64,000 nt of DNA from positions 961,487-1,025,486 of the forward strand of contig BDSI01000038.1 in NCBI GenBank assembly GCA_003117195.1, read 5' to 3'. Source of the stretch: Eudorina sp. 2006-703-Eu-15 (Eukaryota > Chlorophyta > Chlorophyceae > Chlamydomonadales > Volvocaceae). The position numbers and the translations under genes were made by a program. A model generated the notes under the pieces. That model ran no database searches and was not told the origin of the DNA. It was given only the letters and a program-made list of their open reading frames with translations. This document shows, in pieces, positions 47,810 through 57,144 of this stretch (positions are counted from its first letter, which is position 1; every line of letters starts with the position of its first letter).

Positions 47810-50800
47810 ATGACCGGCGCTTGGCGTGTCTTGTTGCCCCTCCCTCGGTCAGCATCGGCGGTCCTGCGCCGACTTGCGGATCCAGCCCGGGGGCTACCGG
47901 CCGCCCTCGCCTTCCTGACCCTGCAAGCCACAGAGCGCGGCCCCGGCTGGGTTTCTCAAGCACTTCCACCTTTCATCCAATGGCTTGCGGAGCCACACGT
48001 TATGACCTTGCCGTACAAAGCAAATGTGCACGGCCCATTCCAAGTTGGCCCGCCGGAGCAGGCGTTTCAGCATGATGGATCGCCCCTCGGGTCGCTTCAA
48101 TCTGGCGATGCCGCGTCCCAGAGATCGTTGCTTGGCTTCAAGGTCGCATCCAGGGCATTGGGCCTTCCAACCCCGCTGCAACCGCAGCTGCGTAGGTTGC
48201 TTGCAGCGCTGCGGCACTGCCCCAAGTTGTACGACCATCTGGATCAGCACAACCGCCGGGTCTTGGACGAACTCCTTTGGGCGCTGTCGGGAGGTGCAGG
48301 GCCAGCTAGCAGCGGGGGGGTTCCTGGAGAATGGCGCTATGACAGCTCAACTGCCGCAATGTCGCGGTTGTGTGAGCGTTTGCATGACTGCAGCGGCAGT
48401 ACCGGCAGGGGCCGCGCTTCCCCAAACGGCAGCACCAACGCAAGGCAGGCCGAAGGCACCAGCAGTAATGGCGTGGGGACCTGGGTGCAGGCGGCATTGG
48501 CGGCGTCTCGGATGCGTTACCAACGCCCACATGTAGGACGGCATCTGAAGCCGCCATCGCAGCAGCGATCGCAGCAACCGCAGCATCCAGGCAGCGCTGC
48601 GGGCCACGCGATTGTCGACGGTCACCCTGGCGACACCGCTGGTGATGCGGACACCGTCGGGGACAATGGTTGGTGGTGGGCCCCTGAGATTTCGGAAAGA
48701 AGCCGAATCTTGGCGGGGCCTCATAGTAAGCTGGTCGGCGCAGGCCCTAATGGGGACCCCTCAGTTGCCCCGGAGAATCAGTGCCCGGCAGCACCTGCGA
48801 CACCATCGGAATCAGCAGGAGCGGAGGTGAGGACAGCCCGAGGCAGCCCGAGGCAGCAACGACGGCAGATTACGGGTAGCCAACAGATGCCGGATGGAAT
48901 GGAAAGCCGGGGAGCACTTTCGGGAAAGGAAGGTGCTAGGGCTGTGGATGGAGCTGCGCAGCACGCCACACAGAACACGTGAGTGAATCTACGTGCGCGT
49001 TGTTGGCCATATTTGCCTTGTCGTCGGGGAGTAAGCAGTCAACTGGTCTGCTGTATCGAGGGGCTGCTCTCACGTGGCAATAACACGCAGCATGAAGCAC
49101 GATCCAGGCAGGAACGCCTTGTGTGCTCCACCGCATGCGGTCCTTTGGTGATTCAATGATGTCGGTTGAGGCCGGCTCAAGGAGTTCTGTGTCCACGTGA
49201 TGTCGGGTGTTCTTGGGTACAGGGCTGAAAAATACACCTCGCCTCGACCTTTGAAGCGCGTCCGCACGGTGGGACCGTCATCATCGCCTTCGCCATCGAT
49301 CATCGACGCGGGTGGCGACCGCCGCGGAGGCGGTGCGGCAAACCGGGGCGGAGCCGCTGTCGATTTGCCGGAGGACGTGCCAGCCGTCACCCAGGTTCTT
49401 CAGGAGCTGCGGGTGAGGAGGGTGAGGGCGATGGGGTGATGTGCGGACCGAAACCCATTTGAACGCATGCCTGTGTGGTGACCGTGAGCTGCGCTGGGCC
49501 CTCTTCATTTTACAGGACGCCGTTAGCATCAGCGTTCCCTGTGCCCCTCCTGAGACCTGGCGCCGCATCGAGGGCCTCCTGGAGCGTTGCACAGTTGCAT
49601 CCAACGATGCTGACCGCGACGGGGTTGCCGGGCTGCTTGCGGTCTCGGCGCCTTTCTCACCGGATGAGGTTCTGCATATTCTGCGGCACCTGTTGACGCC
49701 GCGACTGAGCGGCGCCGCCGCGCGCTTGCTGCTGATGGCCGCGGTGCTGCCGGCGGTGTTGGCAGTGGAACGTGTCATGCCACTGCCGCTCCAGGAGGCA
49801 CTGTCCGCCGCAGGTGAGCAGTGCCTATAACACCCTGCCTAAGGACTTTCTCGCCTGGTGCAAGCACCTTGGGGAGCACAGCCCCAGTGGGCAAGTTGGC
49901 AATGCTCTCCTGGCATCAGATGTGTCCATGGACGTGAACCACACTGAGCACGCCAGTCTTAGGTTGTCCTTGGGAACACATTTAGTTTAGGCAAGGCGAC
50001 CGGTGTCAACACCAGCGCAACACCTAAAGTGGCATTCCCACCCACACTTCGCGCTTTGTCCACTCTATCTGGCCTTACGGCCAACCCAGCACCGGCCCCG
50101 AAACACATTCTACCTATTGCCGTTGAGAATGAGCTGGAGACGTGCACCCACCATTTGCCACCCTTCAGCTGGTCCGCATCCTCGGCCCTTGGCGGAGGCG
50201 GTGCTGGTGCCAGCCCTGCAGCGGCCCGAGCTCAGCTCGGGTCAGGCGCAGTTGCTTGCCAAGGCCGCCACAGCGGGTCCACACTCCTTACCGCGGCCCT
50301 TACAGGTTAGTACAGCGGGGCACGGCAGGGCTACGAGGAACAAGATGGGGACTCAAAATATGCCTGCAGGGAATGCTGGTCGGCTTCTGCCGCTGTGCAC
50401 CAGCACTGTGGTGCAGTCCCTGGGATACACAGTGATGTGGTGAAAGGGTGGGGAGTTCACAGGTCAGGGGAGCGCACTTCTACATCCCGCCCCTGAACAA
50501 TAGTGATACGGTTGGTACTGCTGATATGAATATTTGTGTGGGTACGTGTGGCTGGGCTGGTCGCTGTTTTACAGCAGGGGCCACATCCCAACCCGTTGGA
50601 CCAGGACGCGTTTTCCCGCCGCTGACAGGCTCTGGTGCTTCGCACGCTTGCCGCTATTGGGGGCGAATGGCGAGAGCCGCACTTGGCAGTCGCCCAGAGG
50701 CTGGTGGAGGTGACCAAGGAAGGTCTTGATCAGGTCAGAACCGACAGTGGGATGGTTGGACAACATAATAGGCATTTATGACAGGGATTTATGTGTGTAA

Positions 50801-51317
50801 CGCTTGGGATTTGGAAGCCAGTGGCTGCTGTTGTCCCGTGAGCCGTCGGCCATCTGCAAAACAAGCAACCGATGCTGTATGTAAATACAGCTGTGTATTT
50901 GTTTATTACACAAACTGCCGGGGTCACACAATGGATCGCTGTGGGTGTTGCCTTCATGCTCTCAAACGGGGACATGCATACTTGATGTACAACACTAAAC
51001 GGCATCTGGACATCTGCCTTCTTTACACCTGCCTGACACCAAAACGTGCGCTTGCAACAACAATACAACATGATCGCGTGTAGGAAACAGTGGAGCTTCT
51101 CTGTGAGGGCCTGTGCGCATCGGTCCAAGGCCAGCAGCAGCCACCCATGGCCAACAGTGTACCATTCTGCCGCCTGATCCTCAGCCTGTTGGCAAAGCAG
51201 GGCAGCACGATGGGTTCCATGCAGCTGCGGCAGTTGCACCAAGTCGCCAGCGCCACGTCCACATTCATGACAAGACCATGTTTGGCCAAGCTGCAAGAGT
51301 TATTACAAACCAGATGA
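47810..51317 (+). CDS. FANCE: FANCE-like helical-repeat protein (Fanconi anaemia core complex subunit E candidate), 710 aa
   Basis: Six exons join in frame: 47810-48978, 49223-49412, 49516-49813, 50169-50305, 50629-50733 and 51084-51317 (2133 nt with stop). The first exon codes a Leu/Ala-rich helical N-terminus followed by about 200 residues of low-complexity Ser/Gly/Gln-rich linker. From exon 3 on the protein is a chain of amphipathic helices: PDEVLHILRHLLTPRL, ALVLRTLAAIGGEWREPHLA, ETVELLCEGL, FCRLILSLLAKQGSTM and the terminal TSTFMTRPCLAKLQELL. That ending, a helix pair with F-x-K/R-L-L, then a T-F-hydrophobic-x-K/R helix at the extreme C-terminus, is what I recognise from the FANCE C-terminal domain. 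FANCE bridges the Fanconi core complex to FANCD2 in crosslink repair. The assignment rests on the C-terminal third only; another HEAT-like protein is possible. The gene model itself is firmer than the name. Confidence 0.6.
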
Positions 51318-51546
51318 CAACGCCACTCAGCCCACTCTTGCTTGCGTGCAAGCACCTGCAGCACTACTGGATATCCGTCTGTGAAGCTTGCAAGCCAACA
51401 AACTGCTGACTCGAATGGATGATCGCACTTGCTGTTCCTTGATTGATCCCCGACGGCCCCCTGCATACGTAACGTCTGCTGCAACCGGCCTGCATGGTAC
51501 CTACCCGTTTGGGGCGGCGCTGTACAGCACATGCATATGCGTCACA
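51318..51546. other. 3' region of FANCE-like gene
   Basis: This short stretch lies between the FANCE-like stop codon and the start of the duplicated unit. It is probably 3' UTR. A TGTAA at 51783, inside the duplication, is a possible poly(A) signal. Confidence 0.35.
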
Positions 51547-52422
51547 CCTGCTGCCAGCAGCCGGCTTTCCACTTGGAAAGTTGTGTCCTGGCAGGCCGTC
51601 TGCGTGTGCGTTTACTGGCGTCTAGCAGCGTCACGCGGCGTCAGTATCCGGGCAGAGCCGTACCGTACAGTGGTCATGTCATGTGGCCGCTGCAGCGGGT
51701 TGCGTGGGTGCATGCAGCGTTGGCGTGTGTGCGGCGCGTGGGGCGTTGGCGTGTGTGCGGCGCGTGCGGCGTGTACGAGACCTGTAACATCCGTACGGCA
51801 GTGGTTGTAGCACTCGCCCAGGGGTAGCGGATTTAGCTCAGTTGGGAGGTCGCTAGACTGAAGATCTAGAGGTCGCTAGTTCGATCCTGGCAATTCGCAG
51901 GCTTGCCAGCCTTCCGTAAGAGGAGGACTACCGCAACAAATCACACCCCAAGATGTCTTGCCTGGATACGCCTGGACAGGCAAGGGCAGCACCCCTGCAA
52001 TGTGCCGTACTAGATGCCACCGACAAAGGAGGGGAACGGGAACGCCGCTGATGATGTCCAGCAAGACGTGTTAGCAGTGGCACAGCGAGGGTATGTACCA
52101 AAATGTATGTAGCAGCAGCGGACTTCGAAGCTGCACGTGCATGCTGTGCTTGTCCATGCCTGGGCCGGTCGAGGCCACTCGGTCAGCACAGCACAGACCA
52201 ATTCTTGGTTATGGCCAGCGCAAGGCCATCCACGTGACCAGCCAGGTGACACATGCACGGGCTGGCTTGGACCTAGCAGGCTTCACAGTGCACCCAAAAC
52301 TGCGGAACGGACAACGGAGCCAGGTCACTAGCTGGGATGGCACAACAGCCTACTGTCCACACAAAGAGCACTACGTATACGCTCTTCTCCTGGCTACCGG
52401 ACATAACAGCAGGTCGCCCAGC
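51547..52422. repeat. Segmental direct duplication, copy 1 (876 bp) with tRNA-Phe
   Basis: It is almost identical to 52525-53400 (constant offset 978 bp). By eye the copies differ by only a few substitutions, including two adjacent changes in the tRNA D stem. The unit has an internal GC-rich tandem stretch (gcgtgtgtgcggcgcgtg) just before the tRNA. Open frames inside both copies lack any domain. A 102-bp unique spacer separates the copies. Confidence 0.95.
51827..51899 (+). tRNA. tRNA-Phe (GAA), copy 1, D stem damaged
   Basis: 73 nt. Acceptor GCGGATT/AATTCGC (one G-U), anticodon arm CTAGA-CTGAAGA-TCTAG with anticodon GAA, T arm GCTAG-TTCGATC-CTGGC. The D-stem 3' half is GGTC instead of GAGC, so pair 11-24 is a C-U mismatch and 12-23 a G-U pair. 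It may be a pseudogene or poorly functional. Confidence 0.8.
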
Positions 52423-52524
52423 AGTACATATAGCGCGCATCCCTTGCGACCTATCTTAGCGGCAGGCGAGCCCCATCCAAGCACAGCGCCTGTCGCATCA
52501 CACTGATGGCAGCTGTGCAGCACT

Positions 52525-53400
52525 CCTGCTGCCAGCAGCCGGCTTTCCACTTGGAAAGTTGTGTCCTGGCAGGCCGTCTGCGTGTGCGTTTACTGGCGTC
52601 TAGCAGCGTCACGCGGCGTCAGTATCCGGGCAGAGCCGTACCGTACAGTGGTCATGTCATGTGGCCGCTGCAGCGGGTTGCGTGGGTGCGTGCAGCGTTG
52701 GCGTGTGTGCGGCGCGTGGGGCGTTGGCGTGTGTGCGGCGCGTGCGGCGTGTACGAGACCTGTAACATCCATACGGCAGTGGTTGTAGCACTCGCCCAGG
52801 GGTAGCGGATTTAGCTCAGTTGGGAGAGCGCTAGACTGAAGATCTAGAGGTCGCTAGTTCGATCCTGGCAATTCGCAGGCTTGCCAGCCTTCCGTAAGAG
52901 GAGGACTACCGCAACAAATCACACCCCAAGATGTCTTGCCTGGATACGCCTGGACAGGCAAGGGCAGCACCCCTGCAATGTGCCGTACTAGATGCCACCG
53001 ACAAAGGAGGGGAACGGGAACGCCGCTGATGATGTCCAACAAGACGTGTTAGCAGTGGCACAGCGAGGGTATGTACCAAAATGTATGTAGCAGCAGCGGA
53101 CTTCGAAGCTGCACGTGCATGCTGTGCTTGTCCATGCCTGGGCCGGTCGAGGCCACTCGGTCAGCACAGCACAGACCAATTCTTGGTTATGGCCAGCGCA
53201 AGGCCATCCACGTGACCAGCCAGGTGACACATGCACGGGCTGGCTTGGACCTAGCAGGCTTCACAGTGCACCCAAAACTGCGGAACGGACAACGGAGCCA
53301 GGTCACTAGCTGGGATGGCACAACAGCCTACTGTCCACACAAAGAGCACTACGTATACGCTCTTCTCCTGGCTACCGGACATAACAGCAGGTCGCCCAGC
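52525..53400. repeat. Segmental direct duplication, copy 2 (876 bp) with tRNA-Phe
   Basis: This is the partner of 51547-52422. The right end runs directly into the 55-bp direct repeat at 53397. Confidence 0.95.
52805..52877 (+). tRNA. tRNA-Phe (GAA), copy 2, intact
   Basis: 73 nt. Same sequence as copy 1 but with an intact D stem, GCTC-AGTTGGGA-GAGC. All four stems pair, the anticodon is GAA, and the B box GGTCGCTAGTTCGATCC region is normal. No intron, and CCA is not encoded. Confidence 0.95.
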
Positions 53401-53451
53401 TGTCAGGCCGCATGACTGCTCTACTGACGTAATAAGTGCCTAGGGGAGACT
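53397..53451. repeat. 55-bp direct repeat, left copy
   Basis: Identical by eye to 54186-54240; starts cagctgtcaggccgcatgac and ends aggggagact. The repeats bracket about 734 bp with no recognised gene. Confidence 0.95.
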
Positions 53452-54185
53452 GGGATGCGGTGTCAAAAGGGAATGGAGGTGCAAGCGGACGACCACAAGC
53501 TTCGACGATGAAGAGCTGTTGCGAAGGCACACCACGTGCGCTCGCACAGCGCTGCAAAGCAGAAAGCTGTAAGTCCCCTTCTCACCGCGCCGGCTGTCAC
53601 AACAGAGCGTGAGGATCGCGAGTTCCCACGCGCTGAGCTGCCGGTAAGAGATGCCAATGTGAGTAGTGTTGTGATCAGGAGCAGAATACTTGTGCGATCA
53701 AAATGCACAGGGCCTTTAGTCTAGCTCAGAGGACGCTTACAATCATCCAGACAGAGCCGAAAAGCGATGCTTACCAGCACGCTTTTGGCTAATAAGCGCA
53801 AACGCAGACGTACGACCTCGCGGGCTCGAACGCCTCTCAAGTTCGTAAGGCCGACTGGAGTCTTACCGCAACGCGGCGCTCCAATACACACGCAAATAAG
53901 ACGCCAAGATATACGCAACGGAATAAACAACGCAAAGCAATTCACGGTTGCTACCTGATCCCAACTCACGAATCGAACGATCACTCTTTCCCGCTCGATT
54001 CCTCACACCTACGGACCGGCTACCGACTGGGCGGCGGTTACAACGCGCGCCATAACGCATCGCGACGGAACACCTCACTCGCGACAAAACGGTGGGCTAA
54101 TGCCACAAACTAACCAACATAAATCCGAATTAGGTAACTGCTGCTTGCTGCGCAGTAAAATGACGATGACACCCAAACGGCGCGA
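53452..54185. other. Stretch between the 55-bp direct repeats, candidate LTR material
   Basis: No domain-bearing open frame was found. It lies just beyond the 3' end of the minus-strand retrotransposon coding region, where the 3' LTR is expected. No matching sequence could be seen at the right end of the element, so LTR status is not shown. Confidence 0.3.
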
Positions 54186-54240
54186 CAGCTGTCAGGCCGC
54201 ATGACTGCTCTACTGACGTAATAAGTGCCTAGGGGAGACT
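54186..54240. repeat. 55-bp direct repeat, right copy, next to a polypurine tract
   Basis: The next bases, 54241-54250, read on the minus strand as a G6 purine run (gcttggggggag), the position and composition expected of a retrotransposon polypurine tract just before a 3' LTR. Confidence 0.7.
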
Positions 54241-54305
54241 CCCCCCAAGCGGTCACCCGATGCATGCAGGGTGATCCGCGGCGACTAAGCCACGAGGCAC
54301 GAACT

Positions 54306-54887
54306 TTAAACCAAATCTTCCACCAAACCGCTATCTTTCACGATCAGCTGCTTGACCAACGGCGACGCGAAGATGATCACCCACATGAACAACGCCTCCT
54401 CGGATGGAACAAGGGGGCAGCGCAGCATAAGCAAACGACCCTGCAGCTGCAACGACTTCAACCAGCGCATGCGCAACTCATCCGCCGTAGCGATATATGA
54501 CACAGGGACACGCGCCACCACGAAACTTTGCGTGAAACGGACTGCCGCTGGCAAGGCCAGATCAAGCACATGACCGGAAGCAGACAAGAACACAGACTGG
54601 ACGGCGGACACCTGCCGCTGTACTGACTCATAAAACGACGGCACCAACGGCCCCTTAGGATCGGCAGACTTACCTTTCATGATGCGGACACCATGCGACA
54701 TCAAAACCGACCGCACCGCCGGTGAGACCTCCCAAGGGCAAACGACCTCCCCCACCATGCCCAGATCCAACGCCGACTTCAACACATCGACATGCTCGCT
54801 GGGCACGCTGGACTCGGTGAAACTGCTGGACAGCGCATTGGAGATGAGTGCAACCTTGGACGCGGAGTGCTCCCCAGGCATGGCCAT
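54306..54887 (-). CDS. Retrotransposon C-terminal orphan domain
   Basis: 193 codons from ATG to stop, on the same strand as the polyprotein and directly downstream of it. The previous frame stops at 54902 within a G6 run, and one extra G there would read through into this frame. Ordered composition: ALDLGMVGEVVCPWEV, SFYESVQRQVSAVQSVF, FVVARVPVSYIATADELRMRW, ALFMWVIIFASPL. It looks like a folded domain with predicted strands and helices. I do not recognise a family. Confidence 0.6.
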   Translation of the reverse strand: MAMPGEHSASKVALISNALSSSFTESSVPSEHVDVLKSALDLGMVGEVVCPWEVSPAVRSVLMSHGVRIMKGKSADPKGPLVPSFYESVQRQVSAVQSVFLSASGHVLDLALPAAVRFTQSFVVARVPVSYIATADELRMRWLKSLQLQGRLLMLRCPLVPSEEALFMWVIIFASPLVKQLIVKDSGLVEDLV

Positions 54888-54901
54888 AGAGAGTGCAGCG
54901 G

Positions 54902-55380
54902 CTACCGCCCCCCAGAGTCCAAGCTCCAGTCCCCTGACTGGACGGAGGTCACCGCCGCTGAGACGCGCAGAACACGTGTTGGGCGTGGACTAGTGGGGGC
55001 AAGCATAGTGCGTAGCTGTCGTACCGTGACCATTTCGCTAGCACCATTCTGATACACGACGTCAAACAAATGAGTGCGGCCCTGAAGGCCTACGTAAGTG
55101 GCAATGCCGGATACAGCACCTTGCGCACCCATCCCGGACCCTGTGCGAAGCACCCTGGCACCCTGCAGATGCTTTAGGTACGAAGGGGGCTCAGGCACAG
55201 GCTTGGGGGACGCATCGGGAACAGGCACCTTGGCAAGAGGCCTGGCATCAATCTGCTGGGGAGTGACACCTTGAGCGACGCACTCGGGCATACCCAGGTA
55301 CCCTCGGGGATACGACGCAACGGGGGAGTGAGACAGTACGTGTGCCAGCCCTTCCCGCAGCCATCGCATAGCAACATCCA
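54902..55380 (-). pseudogene. Frame-shifted tail of the retrotransposon polyprotein after the PHD finger
   Basis: This frame supplies the last PHD cysteine (GMPECV, with the preceding W-x-C in the other frame), then a proline-rich linker and a small beta-rich segment (GIATYVGLQGRTHLFDVVYQNG, here cut for length in meaning only) resembling a Tudor- or chromo-sized barrel. It ends at 54902. It is reached from the integrase frame by a shift of minus one. Confidence 0.6.
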
Positions 55381-57144
55381 CTCGTCACCGGACGGGGATC
55401 GGCACACTTCACAAGGGAGCAAAGCAGAGGGTTTAGCAAGACGTGGATCCACAGTCTCATCCCGAATGGGCAGGTGGCAAGGAGCACAATCCTTCACGTG
55501 GGATTTGAGTGTCAACCCGTTCTGACCCTGAAGAACCAAAACACCGGTGGGCCGCACCTCAATGACCCGCAGGATAGTGGGCCTGGCGGCGGGGTCCAGC
55601 GTCGTCTGAGAAGTAGTATTGCGATAGTAGACATAGTCCCCAACCTCGAACTCGCGCATTTTTGGATGGTAGCCACCCCCACGAAGAGCAGCATACCGAA
55701 GGGTGTCCCTGTGCTGCGCGATCAGCAGGTTATCCCCAGCAATGGAGATGCGCTGCCGCATGGCCTCCCCTCGTGAGAGAAGCGATGAGGCGGCTAGCTC
55801 AGGGTTGTCGAAGGAGATGTTATCCGCGAATCGGGGTTTGATCGCAGGGGGAATGGTGGGCTCTACACCATGCATGATGAGGTAAGGGCTGAACCCCGTG
55901 GACTGATGCACGGAACAGTTATAACCCAACATGACGTACGGTAACAATTCATCCCAATCCCTGCCTTCAGCCCGCTGCCGCGCCATGCGACGGAGCGCCC
56001 TTTTGCAGGTCTGGACCACCCGTTCCGCCAAACCATTGGCCTGCGGGTGGTTGGGTGACGTCTCACGATGATCTATCAGCGAATTCAGCAAGAGCAACGA
56101 AAAGGCACCCTTCCACTCACTACCCTGGTCGGTGCAGACCTCGGCGCAGGCACCGTAGCGCCCTAGGATATGGTGCAAGAACGCGGAAGCCGTGCGATCG
56201 GCCTCCTTATCAGGCAACGGAACAAAAACTGCGTACTTAGAGAAATGCTCTACGCAAATCATCACGTAGACATTCCCCGAGTTGGTGCGAGTGAACGGGC
56301 CACAAAGATCCACGCCCCAGCGATAGAACAAGCCCTGTACCGGCAATGGATGCAGGTCAGGCGACGGGGCTGAAAACGAGGTATTAACACGATCACAATG
56401 CTCACAGTGTTTGACAAAGTTGACTACGTCTCGGTAGACGCCATGCCACCAGTGACGGGTAAGCAGCAGCGCAACAGTACGACGCACCCCAAAATGGCCA
56501 GTCTCCTCGTGCGTGAGTTTGATCAGTTCCACACGATCAGAAGGCTTGGGAACCAGACGTGCTTTGGAATCGTTGAACACGCGGTACAACTCACCCCCTT
56601 GCATGCGGTAGGCACGAACCCTCCGCGTGACACGCCTCTGCTCGGACGGGGGCAGGTTGGACACGTGCGTGCCCGTACGAAGGAAATGCATAGATGCTTC
56701 ATCATCCCAGATATCCGGCCATCGTCCCTGGGACCCCGAAGAGTCCTCCTGCTCCGCTTGGACAGCCGCGGCGAAGACCGTGGGCCAAGGGGAAACAGGC
56801 TCGCAGGGAAACAGGGGATAGGCCAGGCCATGAGACGGCTCAGGCACAGCTGGGGACGAGTCACTCAGAGCACACGCAGCAACAACCTCATGCAGTGGCG
56901 TGTTGGAAAGAACTCGGCACAAAGACAACACACCAACGGTGGAGGCCAAGTCGGGCGCAAGACCCAGAATGCGGCGCTTCTGAGCCTCGCTTACCTCGCG
57001 AGCCTCTGTGGCCTCATCAGGGTAGCCCATGGCCCGGGCACACTCAAGGACTGTTAGACTGCCCAATTCCGGCTCACAGGGATCGAACACAAGATCATAT
57101 TGGTGCTGCAGCTCCGGACGACTTAGGCTGGGAGCCACGCACAA
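55278..57144 (-). CDS. Retrotransposon integrase with MTase motifs IX-X at its N-terminal side and a PHD finger at its C-terminal side
   Basis: The open frame runs from 57190 (after a stop in this frame) to 55174, with a TTG at 57144 the first usable-looking codon; no ATG is near. Counting from 57144, residues 28-80 read SLTVLECARAMGYPDE and RRILGLAPDLASTVGVL, the C5-methyltransferase motifs IX and X. The integrase zinc-binding domain has His212, His217, Cys247 and Cys250. The catalytic triad is Asp279 (GVDLCGP), Asp339 (CTDQGSEW) and Glu374 (NGLAERVVQ). A GPY/F-like region contains YNCSVHQSTGFSPYLIMHG. The PHD finger has Cys578, Cys581, Cys593, Cys596, His601, Cys604 and Trp617-x-Cys619; its last Cys is in the next frame. 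Integrase inserts the cDNA into the genome, and the PHD would be expected to read histone H3 tails. Confidence 0.88.

Noticed and set aside
51547..53415. Open frames repeated in both duplicated units (60-137 codons, both strands)
   Set aside because: They are repeated only because the DNA is duplicated. They have no domain and overlap the tRNA genes or each other.
53715..53740. tRNA-like D-arm (tagtctagctcaga)
   Set aside because: No matching acceptor or T stem could be built around it.
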